The translations under genes were made by a program, and so were the position numbers. Shown piece after piece: positions 12,215 to 21,482 of a stretch of 64,000 nucleotides of DNA. The first letter of the stretch is position 1. Each line of letters starts with the position of its first letter. A model generated the notes under the pieces. It had not been told where the DNA came from. It saw only the letters and a program-made list of their open reading frames with translations, and made no database searches. Source of the stretch: Dryas octopetala. Its lineage: Eukaryota; Streptophyta; Magnoliopsida; Rosales; Rosaceae. The stretch lies in assembly GCA_963921425.1 (NCBI GenBank), contig OY992835.1, positions 10,912,001 to 10,976,000 on the forward strand, given 5' to 3'.

Positions 12215-13649
12215 ACCTCATATGCTTTCTTTGATTGTTCAGCAGCCTCCTTTTTCTCATCACCAGACTTAAATTCTGCAAGATACCTATAATAATCTCC
12301 TTTCCTACAACCACGTTATTTCAATATCAACATTTAGCTACCATCATGATGCTCATGTCAAGAAAAAACTAAAACAATAAAAATAAAATCAATTTTTTTC
12401 AGAGAAACACAGTCTCTCACATCTTATGATAGAACACGGTTGATTCACCAACTGAAGCTGAAGGAATCAGATGATCATCGATCACTGTCATGATATCACC
12501 ACAAATGGTAGAGAGCTCTGATTCAACCTTCTGTCTATACTCCCTGAGTCGCTTCACATGAATCTCATTTCCTTTTGCTTCCTCCTTCTGCTCTATTGAT
12601 GACAGGATCCTCCATGATGCTCTCCGAGCACCAACAACATTCTTGTAGCCAACAGAGAGCAAGTTTCTCTCTTCAACAGTCAATTCAACATCAAGATTTG
12701 CAACCTTCTTCATTGCATCCACCATCTCTGTCAACATTTAGAGGAGAAGTCACAAACAAGAATTATGTTTGCAATCTATGATCAAGTAAAAAAAACCCAC
12801 TCTTTCCAATAAGGCAGAACCATGTTTAAGTGAGAGGAGCAATTAGTCCAGTTAAAATCTCAGAGGAATTTTGTTCTTTTTTTTTTTTTTTTGTTGCTAA
12901 TATGTATTGATCAATAATTAATAGAATTGTTAATTAAAGGGTGCTTTCCTCAACTCAAGTACAATCCCAGCTTCACTGCTGGACACAATAGAATACTTTT
13001 CTTAAAAGGAGGGGGAATAATCATAAAAAGGGTTTATCCCTAGAAATTACATCTTAAACCACAATTAGTCAAGCAGGAGCAGTCATCATTAAAAGGATGA
13101 AAATCAGGAATTAAAATTACTCGACACTATAATCAACCTAGACCAAATCCAGTAGACAAATTTTTTTGGAAAAGATCCAGGAGATTTTTTTTTGGGGTAA
13201 AAGAAATTACACACAAAAAAAAATACTAAGTCTATATCCCCATGCAATTATATCCCCACAGTAACGGCAGTAACCAAAAACCCAATGCACAGAAAATATG
13301 TATAGTAACAATTATCCGTCAATTAAACTAAGTATCTATCCGATCCTTAGTTCAGCTCCGTATAGAACCCCAGCACACTCAATATTCTTCACTTTCCTTC
13401 ACTTTCTCACCAACCAAACACTGAGTTCGCAAAATCAATTGGCAGAAAATAAAATCAAAGTCCAGACACACACACAAACATAAAGTAGAGTGATTCACTA
13501 AACAACCACACTCAGCATCAACCATCAGGGAAATCTAACAAACAAGAAGCCAAATTAGAGAGGGAGAAACCCTAACCATCGTATCGCTCTGCCTGCTCAG
13601 CGAGCTTGGCGACGTAGACGAAGTTCTCACGTTCTGTAGCGAAACCCAT
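7113..13649 (-). CDS. 14-3-3-like protein, GRF9/mu type
   Basis: Seven exons join in frame: 13577-13649, 12421-12727, 12217-12304, 11070-11179, 10841-10989, 7203-7258 and a stop codon at 7113-7115, giving 261 residues. The start [19 protein letters not shown] is typical of plant 14-3-3s. Signature segments follow: [20 protein letters not shown] (phosphopeptide groove K/R residues), [31 protein letters not shown], and [19 protein letters not shown]. 14-3-3 dimers bind phosphoserine/threonine clients in cytosol and nucleus. The short tail [19 protein letters not shown] resembles the Arabidopsis GRF9 (mu) tail and supports the distant sixth exon, which lies 3.6 kb away. An alternative acceptor at 7108 would add VAP before a stop. 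The gene looks intact; paralogue assignment is inference. Confidence 0.93.
7259..10840 (-). other. large intron 5 of the 14-3-3 gene
   Basis: This 3.58 kb stretch separates the exon ending ...[10 protein letters not shown] from the short tail exon. No gene is seen inside. It contains CA/CG-rich alternating tracts (8375-8405, 9985-10030), an imperfect tandem duplication (10033-10245) and a G18 run near 10722-10740. Confidence 0.7.
10033..10245. repeat. imperfect tandem duplication of about 100-110 bp
   Basis: Both copies contain TTTGATCTCCA..T.ATTGG, a CATT(T)GATC word, then GA.ATTCAA.TTC.GATAA. They start at about 10036 and 10149. The copies are clearly diverged. Confidence 0.6.
11213..11251. 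repeat. (AG)19 microsatellite near the 3' end of 14-3-3 intron 3
   Basis: On the transcribed strand this is a CT tract about 30 nt upstream of the exon 4 acceptor, so it overlaps the expected branch and polypyrimidine region. Confidence 0.95.
12131..12212. repeat. (AG)41 microsatellite at the 5' end of 14-3-3 intron 3
   Basis: On the transcribed strand the CT tract begins about 4 nt after the exon 3 GT donor (12215-12216). Long antisense frames here (RERER, SLSLS) are artefacts of the repeat. Confidence 0.95.
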
Positions 13650-13807
13650 GGCGGATCGCAAAGACGGTAGAGAATCAGAGAATTTAGGGTTTTTTCCCGG
13701 AGCGTGGAAGTAGGGATTTGGGGGTCGCGAATCCTCACTGCTACTCTTTTGGTCTTACACACAGACACTCACAGTCACAGAACGCGCAAACACTGTATTT
13801 CATAAAG

Positions 13808-13815
13808 TATTTATA
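13808..13815 (-). promoter_or_regulatory. putative TATA box of the 14-3-3 gene
   Basis: TATAAATA is present on the minus strand about 160 nt upstream of the start codon, which leaves room for a roughly 130-nt 5' leader. No transcript data are available. Confidence 0.5.
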
Positions 13816-14024
13816 GACAAAACAATTTGGTCCGAAAATTGTTTTTATATTTATTTATTTATTTTCGAAAGGAATTAGGATTTCAAAATTTCCGAGTCAC
13901 ACGAGGACTCGGACTCACACGTAGCTGCGGACAATGGACCGGTAGCCTAAAACAACGCGCTACCTGAGATATTTTTTTTTTAGTTTTAGTCAAACAACCG
14001 CTGTCAACGAACAAAGACAATCTT

Positions 14025-14766
14025 GAATAAGGCATAAATTTAATTTAGACACATAACTATATAAGTTATTTCAATAAGGTCCATGAATTTTAAAATATTT
14101 CAAATATACACTCGATCTATTATCTAAATTGAAAAATGAATTTCTGTCCATTGATTCGTTGAGAGATCAGTTAAATGACAGCTTAGTTTTTGCTGACCGG
14201 GATTACTTGACGACGTGGCGCTATCTCAGCAAACATTTCCCGTCGAATGAGCGACACGGACCCACAATTTAATAATAATAGAGATAGTGAGAGTTTGTGG
14301 GCCCGTGTCAGGGGTTAGGTGCACCTGTGTCACTTATTTCCCGCCAAATGAGCGATAAAGGTCCACCTAACCCCTGACACGGGTCCACAAACTCATCATC
14401 TCTTTCTCGCTCGTTGAACACAAGTGAGAGATTTATATTCGAATTTTGGGGAAAACGTGATATTTTTTGGAGACTAAATGGTCAGGAGAGCGTTCGACGA
14501 GCGGGAATGAGGTGATGGGTGTGTGAGCCCGTGTCAAGTGGACATGTGTTGCTCATTTAGCGGGAAATGTATGCTGAGTTGTTGCCACGTCGCCAATTAA
14601 TCCCCGTTAGCAAAAGTCAAGCTGACATTTAACTGATCTCTCAATAAATTGATGGACGAAATTTCATTTTTCAATTTACATAATAAATCAGGTGTATATT
14701 TGAAAGTTCGTGGATCCCGTTGAAATAGCATATATAGTTATGTGTCTAAATTGAATTTATTCCTAG
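14025..14766. mobile_element. foldback/MULE-like element with about 200-bp terminal inverted repeats
   Basis: The left arm (about 14025-14240) is mirrored by the right arm (about 14560-14766). Shared words include AATTTAGACACATAACTATA, TGACGTGGC-type and GAGAGATCAGTTAAATG. A second inverted pair sits inside: GGGCCCGTGTCAGGGGTTAGG near 14300 and CCTAACCCCTGACACGGG near 14368. No coding sequence. Long TIRs suggest a non-autonomous Mutator-like or foldback element; the exact target duplication is unresolved. Confidence 0.75.
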
Positions 14767-15058
14767 AATTAAATTTCAAAAATTTCTTCGAAATTTCTAT
14801 TTTTTTTAGATATCAAAATATTTTCGAAATGAAATTATTCAAATTTTGTTAAACGTTTCAATTGTTTTAGTTTAAATTTCTAACAAAATCGAAATTTTTT
14901 CAAAATTTTCTCGAAATCCAAAATTTAATTACTTGATGCTCATTACCAATTCCACAATGCGGATTATACTTCTTTTTATTTTTTTATTCAATAAAATACA
15001 TTTTTTTTTCCAGTGTTATGACCCTGAAACAGATTTGGTCATTGTATTTTAAAAAAAG

Positions 15059-15400
15059 TGCTGCTATTTACACACTTTTTTTTCCTCTCACTACACATCT
15101 CTTTTTCACCTCACACATTTTTTTAATTTATTTAATTTCTCAACAAACACTCCTAAAATTTTGAAAACACCTTTATTAAAAAAACTTAGAGAGTAAAGTG
15201 AGACTTGAAGTTAGTTTCAAGGGAAAACTTGTAAATAAGCTAAAAAAAACACAAGACCCAGCCACCCAAATCTCGACCCCGACCACCACGCACGAGCTAT
15301 TGCAGGTAATTCAGCCCAGCTGCCCTTTCTCTCTCCTTCCCTCTCTCTCCTCCCTTTGCTGGCCCCTGTAACTAGCCCAAGAGAGAGTGGCTGAGGAGAG

Positions 15401-15457
<57 letters not shown>

Positions 15458-15644
15458 GTCGCCGGTGACAATGGTAGCGCGCGCTGGGTCAGATCAGAGG
15501 TGGGGTTAGGACTTGGTGTGGCTGGTTGGTTGGGTGGGTGGATTGTCCTTTGTTGTTATTTGTGTTAAGGTTAAAATTGTAATTCACTAAATGAATTATA
15601 GGGGGTGTGTTGTGAGAAGAAAAAATGTGTGCAAATAGCAGTAC
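15059..15644. mobile_element. TIR element, about 586 bp, containing a GA microsatellite
   Basis: The left end GTGCTGCTATTTACACAC, followed by a T/C-rich stretch and CTCACTACACA, matches the reverse complement of the right end, GTACTGCTATTTGCACACA followed by CTCACAACACA. The TIRs are about 40 bp. The interior is GC-richer than the flanks and holds a GA tract at 15404-15455. It is probably a non-autonomous DNA transposon; I found no clean target duplication. Confidence 0.65.
15404..15455. repeat. (GA)n microsatellite
   Basis: About 25 GA units lie inside the TIR element. Confidence 0.95.
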
Positions 15645-16157
15645 TCTAATAGATATATAAAAAGAGAATAGTATGTTAAAAAACTGCATCAAATACTTAA
15701 TTTTAAGTGAAAATAGAATACACATGACATACAAAAAAATGAGGAAAATTGAAAAGAAAATGCAAAAGGGGAAGATATATAACTAGCATTACTCCAAATT
15801 TTTTGAGTCGCAATTCATCAAGTTTTTGCTTTTGGAAAAAAACTTATTTTGAATTTGATTATATTGGAAGGGATATATGAGCCATTGATCTATCATATAT
15901 CCTAACTCATCTTCTCACATTAATCTCTCACCATTTTGGGCTTACTTATTTAACACAATCTCTCACCTTCTTAAGGCAATGGTAATATTTCTTTTAGACA
16001 AATCTATTTTTAAGAAGTCAAAAAAAGAAAGAAAATGTAGTATCAATGTATCATAGATACAACTTTTTTCTCTTCCTTGTACCACAATTTCTCAGCAATT
16101 ACACAAACGAAAAAGAAACAAAAAAAAAGTGTCACCAGTCAATAATCTAAGTCTATA

Positions 16158-16217
16158 AACTAGAATTTCTCATTAAAACCTCAAAAAAAAAAAAAAAAAA
16201 AACTAGAATTTCTCATT
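16158..16217. repeat. 17-bp direct repeat flanking an A-tract
   Basis: AACTAGAATTTCTCATT occurs at about 16158 and again at about 16201, separated by a short AAAACCTC and a roughly 19-base A run. The second copy overlaps the stop codon of the gag-like gene. It could be a tiny poly(A) insertion footprint or simple slippage. Confidence 0.6.
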
Positions 16218-17592
16218 GGCAGTCTGCATTGGAATTTGCAGCAGTAGTAGTAGTGACAATTAGACTATTACTCCTCTCAAGCTTTCTCTTCCAGCACTGG
16301 TGCTTCCAACACTGGCACTGTCTCTTCTTCTTCTCTCCCCCCTCCTCCACAAAACCACCACTTCTCCTTCCATCTGATGAAACCCACCTCACGGTCCTCA
16401 CCAACTCCTTTTCTGCCACGTCATCACCATCACCACCATTCCCACTCTCCTCCTCTTCCTCCTTACTCTTCTTCTGCAACCACAACTTCTTCATCCTCTC
16501 CCTAACCTCACAACCCTTCTCCTCATGCAACCCATCACAAAACCCACATTTCACTGCAACCCTTTTCGCGCTTTTGGTTTGCTCAAACCCAAAAGCAAGC
16601 CTCAGAGCATCATTCAAAGAAGTGGGTTTCTGCGGGACAATCCAATCCCGAAACTCTTCTCTCATCCCGTCAATGAAAACCCCTTTAACCAGATTATCCG
16701 GTAGCCCATTTTCGGGCCACCGCTTCAAAATCCACTGCAACCTCAGAAAGTAAGAGCGCACCGATTCCTCATCGCCCTGACGAATCATAGTTAGCTCTGA
16801 GCGCAATGGGTCTGTCAAATCGATCTTATTGTATGCCTGTAAGAACAAGGATTTGATTTCGTCCCAAGTGAGCGAAGCGTAGGGCTCTATGTTCAGATCG
16901 TACCACATGGCAGCCTCGTTTTCCAGCGTGACCGGGAAGACCCTCATCATCACCATGTCGTCCGTAAATGGCGAACTGAAATTTGCGCGGCAGAATTTGG
17001 CGAACCGGCTCAAATGGGTGACTGGGCACTCGTTCGGACCGCCGTGGAAGATCGGTAGCGGTGCGATGGGGATGTAGAAAGGGATTTGAGTAATGGGTTT
17101 TGGGAAATTTTTGGTGTTTGATGTTGAACTCAGAGAGGTTGTGGGTTTGATTTGGTTGCTTTCGGAAACTGACTCGGGCGGTGCTTCAAAGGAAAATTGT
17201 CGAGCACTTGGTGAGCATGGTGAGTTGGTTTCTGACTGTGATGCTGCGTAGAGAGACTGGGACTGCGAAGAGTTGCTGTAATCTTCTTCTTCATAAGAGT
17301 TGGAGGAAGGGAAAGAGTTTCTGGATGTGTGAGTCATTTTTGTGACAATTTTGATTAGTTTTGTTGAGAGAAGGAGAGGTTTGGATTCGGAACTGGAAGT
17401 CTTTGATTTTGTTTGGTACGGGAAATTGGCGGCAAGTCTGAAGGGAGGTGACGGTACTTCGATCAAGTTCGCTATTGGGGTGGCGCGAATGGTTGTGACT
17501 GTTTGGGAGGAGTGCAGCTCCTTATAATGAAGTGGGGTGGTTTTTGGCCATTGGATCAGATCTGACAGCGAGTAACATGCCACATCATCCAA
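16213..17592 (-). CDS. stand-alone retrotransposon-gag-like protein, 459 aa (candidate domesticated gag)
   Basis: A single open frame encodes 459 residues. The middle (about 180-340) is a Retrotrans_gag domain: PIFHGGPNECPVTHLSRF, then AAMWYDL, SLTWDEIKSLFLQAY, ESVRSYFLRLQWILKRWPE and NGLPDNLVKGVFIDGM. A knuckle CGFCDGLHEEKGC near 347-359 has spacing CX2CX3HX4C, one residue shorter than the usual CX2CX4HX4C. The C-terminus is acidic then basic (KSKEEEEESGNGGDGDD, later WKHQCWKRK). The N-terminal 90 residues are low-complexity, so translation may start at the MTHTSRNSFP methionine instead. No protease, RT, integrase or LTR is visible on either side. An intact gag alone suggests co-option or a recent fragment; function is unknown. 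Confidence 0.75.
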   Translation of the reverse strand: MDDVACYSLSDLIQWPKTTPLHYKELHSSQTVTTIRATPIANLIEVPSPPFRLAANFPYQTKSKTSSSESKPLLLSTKLIKIVTKMTHTSRNSFPSSNSYEEEDYSNSSQSQSLYAASQSETNSPCSPSARQFSFEAPPESVSESNQIKPTTSLSSTSNTKNFPKPITQIPFYIPIAPLPIFHGGPNECPVTHLSRFAKFCRANFSSPFTDDMVMMRVFPVTLENEAAMWYDLNIEPYASLTWDEIKSLFLQAYNKIDLTDPLRSELTMIRQGDEESVRSYFLRLQWILKRWPENGLPDNLVKGVFIDGMREEFRDWIVPQKPTSLNDALRLAFGFEQTKSAKRVAVKCGFCDGLHEEKGCEVRERMKKLWLQKKSKEEEEESGNGGDGDDVAEKELVRTVRWVSSDGRRSGGFVEEGGEKKKRQCQCWKHQCWKRKLERSNSLIVTTTTAANSNADCQ

Positions 17593-17726
17593 TTTAGGAT
17601 CAGCAAGTTAGTAGTTACCAACACAGTTCAAAAAAATCAAGACCCGAATCGGGGAATCCTCTTTTGGGTTTTTGGATGCTTATTTTCCTTGACTTTTAAT
17701 ACTTGTTATGTATTTATAAATGCAAA

Positions 17727-19180
17727 TAGGGTGAGCGCGGTGCGGTTCGACTCACTTTTTTTCCAGAATCGTGCGCCGTGCCGGATATTAATACACGGTG
17801 CAATTCAGTGCTTAAAATCGTGAAAGAAATAAAAAAATCAAACCAAACCAGACCATTCAAGGTGCGGTGCGGTTCTCCACCATAGTTCTGGGCCTAATAG
17901 GCTATTATTAAGATTAGCACTTTTGGGCCTCACATTTATTTTTTTAAGCCTAAGCCCAATTATTTAATGATGCAAATTCATCCTAATTAACAAGTTTTGG
18001 CAACAAAAAAACAAATTTACAAGTTAATTCAATGAACTTAACCAAAAAGACTCACACCTTATATGACATATACTCTATACACTTATATAGTATATAACTA
18101 TATATTATACCCTAGAACTATAAACAATTAAAAATTTTAGTATATAGAGTATAAACTATAAATAATATACTATTTTTGTTTTTATATAGAATATAAAGAA
18201 TATACTAATTTTATTATATAGGGTAATGGGTATAACTAAAATTATATATTAAAACATTATTAATTTATTATTATATTATATATCTACAAAATAGGTCATA
18301 GGGTTATATAAATATATTTTAGAAAATTAGGATTAAATACCATATATCAATAGTTTTTTAATAAAGCAGTAAGACACTAATTTTTTTTAGTTTAGGTATT
18401 AACCTAGAGTAAAACATTTTGGATTAGGTCACAAATCAGTTTGTTATACAGTTGTGACTGTCGAACAGTTACAGTTGTAATTGTCGAACAGTCACAATTG
18501 TGACTATTTAAAATTTATAAAAAATCAAAATTTTAAGGGTTTCATACTTTTGATTTAGATTTGGGGGATGAAGTCCTATAACCCAAAGACTAAATATTAA
18601 AGTTTAAGCCTTGCAAATATTGAAAAAACAATAAATCAATAAAAAAGTTATGTCTGTTAGACAGTCACAGTTCGATATAACCATGTTTTTTAAAGTTGGT
18701 ACCTAGACTGAAAATTAGTACTTAAAGTGAAATGACATAAATGTTTTAGTAATTGAAATGAAAAAACATTATAATTTGGTACCTAAAGTCAATGAACCTA
18801 ATATATTTTAGGGTCTAAACCCTAAAATATAGCTACGTTAATATTAATTCTAATATTTTATTAGGGTTTAGGGTTTATGGTCTAAAGTGTATAAAAATGT
18901 GTACAAAAAGTGTATAAAAAGTATATAATAATGGTATAAATATATATAAAAATATATATAAAATGGTGTATAATATGTATAAAAATATAAAAAAATATAT
19001 TTTTTGCAAGTATGCGGTGCGGTTCGGTTCAGTGCGATTAAATAAGGTGTAGAACCAGAACCGGAGAGAACCGGTGCGGTTCGATTTTTTTGGCGGTGTT
19101 CACTTTTTTTTGTCAACGCGGTTTTTTGGCGGTGCGGTTTGGCCGGTTTTGACGGTGTGCGGTTAAAATGCCCACCCCTA
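17727..19180. mobile_element. non-autonomous hAT-like element with 8-bp target duplication
   Basis: The left end TAGGGTGAGCGCGGTGCGG and the inverted right end TAGGGGTGGGCATTTTAACC are typical of plant hAT elements (TAGGGGTGGGCA...CGGTTCGG). Flanking 8-mers are AATGCAAA (17719-17726) and AATGCAAG (19181-19188), 7 of 8 identical. Subterminal GGTGCGGTTC words recur at both ends. No transposase ORF. The interior is AT-rich and contains a second nested element. Confidence 0.82.
18321..18799 (-). mobile_element. 479-bp small element (AG...CT ends) nested in the hAT, perfect 10-bp TSD
   Basis: It is flanked by AATATATTTT at 18311-18320 and 18800-18809. It begins AGAAAATTAGGATTAAATAC and ends AAAGTCAATGAACCT. 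It has no TIR beyond a few bases and no ORF. It contains repeated GTGACTGT/GAACAGTYACA words near 18457-18505. It is homologous in reverse orientation to 54335-54761. Confidence 0.78.
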
Positions 19181-19188
19181 AATGCAAG

Positions 19189-19718
19189 GGGTGTATGAGA
19201 AAAAAATGTGGTGGATGTGTGCATATGTAATCTAATTCTCATTTGAACTCTTGAATTACTTTGTAATATATTACTAAAATTGAAGTAAATATAATAAGCA
19301 ATTCATTAGTGGCCAAAAAAGAAAAATAAGCAATTCAGTATCCTGATACTACATTCAAGAAGGAATGTAATCAAGATACGTACGAATCTCACTTAAATTA
19401 ACGATATTCACGATCATTTATATGTGTGCCGATGATTATGTTTAGTAAAGTCCTTCCATTGTTTTCCAATGAATCATGAATTACAAACTCTAATTTCATG
19501 GTAATTAGCTTTAACGTTTACATAAAATTGAGACAAAATCAGAAACATAATGTAACAAAATTGAATTAATTAGTACTATAATCAAATTTACAACAAATTA
19601 AAGATAGCAGCTAGCTAGATTTATCAAATTAATTTGCAAACCAATTCAAAATTAAGTTGCATAAAATATTATTCATAAAAATTAAAAACTAATTAATTAA
19701 ATCTTACTGCAACAATCA
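19189..19718. other. intergenic stretch without recognisable gene
   Basis: AT-rich; its right part is probably the 3' UTR of the HIPP gene. Nothing else is seen. Confidence 0.5.
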
Positions 19719-21331
19719 TCACATTATAAAGCAAGCATTAGGGTTCTCATCACTAAAAGCCGCAGTAGATTGATACCCATAACTACTGGTGGAATAATTT
19801 GCAGGATTAAGTTGAGCTTGAGTTTGACCATCATAGCCATGCTTGTAGTAGTTGTAAGATGAGGAAGGCTGAGGTGCATAGTGGTTGATTGGGCCATTGC
19901 ACTGCTGCTCACTAGTCATGAACTCCGATGGGTTATAGGGCAATTGCCACAGCTCCGCTCTCCGACCGCTCTTTCGAACTTTCTTCAGAACCTTCTTCTG
20001 GTCAGCCCATCCGGTGACCGTCACCTTTTGCATCACCATATCTATATCAACGTTGTCCACACCTGTATGATCAAAATGTAATTAAAACCAGCTTAAGATA
20101 ATTAGTAGCGTAAAACAAATAAGTAGTACTAGAGTTATTAACTATTATCCCAACTTTTTAAATTTATAAGTTAAGTACTATCATGTAATCTTGGTGAATA
20201 AAAAGTGACATAATAGTAGTGTCTCTTGTATTATTTAAAAGGAAAAGATAAAAGTAAAACAAGACATCAATTTTGCTCTTATTACCTTAAATAATATGAT
20301 AATTAATTTAAAAATTAGGGTTATTATTGTAATTAACATTATCATAAATGCACTCACTTTTCTATCTCCTACTATAGCTTTCTTCCGATCGCATATTCGC
20401 ATATGCATAGCATTTGTATGATGCTTCTGGTTTGAAGTAACATTATATTTTTGCATTTTGACTTTTTAAAACTAAAGTGAGATCGAGATCGAGAGGGGAT
20501 GAAATACAGAAAATAGATCGATATATGAGAGAGAAAGAGGAGGAGAATGAATAAAATATCTTTTAATGAAAACTAGTAGTAGGGTCTTTTTTTTTTGTCA
20601 TTATTGAAAAAGGAAGAAAGATGAGAAAAATGAGAGAGCTATATGAAAGAACTAAGAAGAGAGGTCATGAGACTCATGACAATAAAAGATTAAAAAGAAA
20701 TTAAAACTCAAAACTATTCTCATACTAGTTTGTAGTTTTTATTTTAATAAAAAACCATTATATGCATGCATTTTCTCTTTCACATCTATCATCTATCATC
20801 TCTCTTTTTACATTTATTTTCATTTTCATTCTCTATGTTTTTAAATAAAAATATTTAATTATGAAATTGATTTTAATTCTATTTACTATCGATCCCTTTT
20901 CATGTATCTCATCTCATCTCATCTCATCTCATCTCTTTCCTTTCTCTCTTCTATATTTTTACTTGATAAAAAAAAAAAAAATGAACATAATCAAACTCAA
21001 AGTGTTGGTGTACATATATATACCTTTTAGCTTTAGAAGTGTACTCCTAACCTTGCTCTCACATCCGGGGCAGTCCATGTGTACTCTCATCTCTATCGTC
21101 TGAGCAATCAAAAGCAAAATATGTTATATGTGTATGCTTGCCAATCAATATTAATATAGAATTTCAAATACTCAAACCCAAATGCTCTTATAATTAAAGT
21201 CAGACAAAAACTTCAGAAATTAATTTTTGCAATTTAATAATAAGGTTTGATCATCTGACTTAATATGATGATATATATAATGGAAAATTGCATAAAAACA
21301 CACACAAACAGAGAGGTTGCCTTACCGTCAT
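19719..21331 (-). CDS. heavy metal-associated isoprenylated plant protein (HIPP), 141 aa
   Basis: Three exons join in frame: 21326-21331 (only ATG ACG), 21024-21099 and 19719-20062. The product starts MTTIEMRVHMDCPGCESKVR. The HMA metal-binding core has C12 and C15 (MDCPGC), followed by GVDNVDIDMVMQKVTVTGWA and RRAELWQLPY. A Tyr/Ser/Gln-rich linker follows, and the protein ends in the farnesylation (CaaX) box CFIM at 138-141. HIPPs bind heavy metals through the two cysteines and attach to membranes through the prenyl group (family knowledge). The two-codon first exon is supported by good GT/AG borders and by the conserved MTTIEMRVHMDC start of the family. The gene looks intact. Confidence 0.9.
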
Positions 21332-21475
21332 TCTGAAATCTTTTTCAAATGGTTGGACAAAACTTTATCGATCAACTTTCTTTCCATGAAACTCTGTACG
21401 TATGAATTGAAGTATTACAAGCAATATATATATTGACAGTATGAATATGAAAGAATGATGAAGGTCTCTCTGCTT

Positions 21476-21482
21476 CTTTATA
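21476..21482 (-). promoter_or_regulatory. putative TATA box of the HIPP gene
   Basis: TATAAAG lies on the minus strand about 145 nt upstream of the start codon. The same word and its surroundings are kept in the copy at 63.2 kb, which lacks the coding exons. Confidence 0.45.

Noticed and set aside
12017-12314. Two roughly 92-codon frames on opposite strands over the GA repeat (RERER / SLSLS proteins)
   Set aside because: They are simple translations of the dinucleotide repeat inside 14-3-3 intron 3 and part of exon 3.
16229-16753. 174-codon plus-strand frame opposite the gag-like gene
   Set aside because: Antisense shadow of the gag gene with repetitive Ser/Pro/Phe composition.
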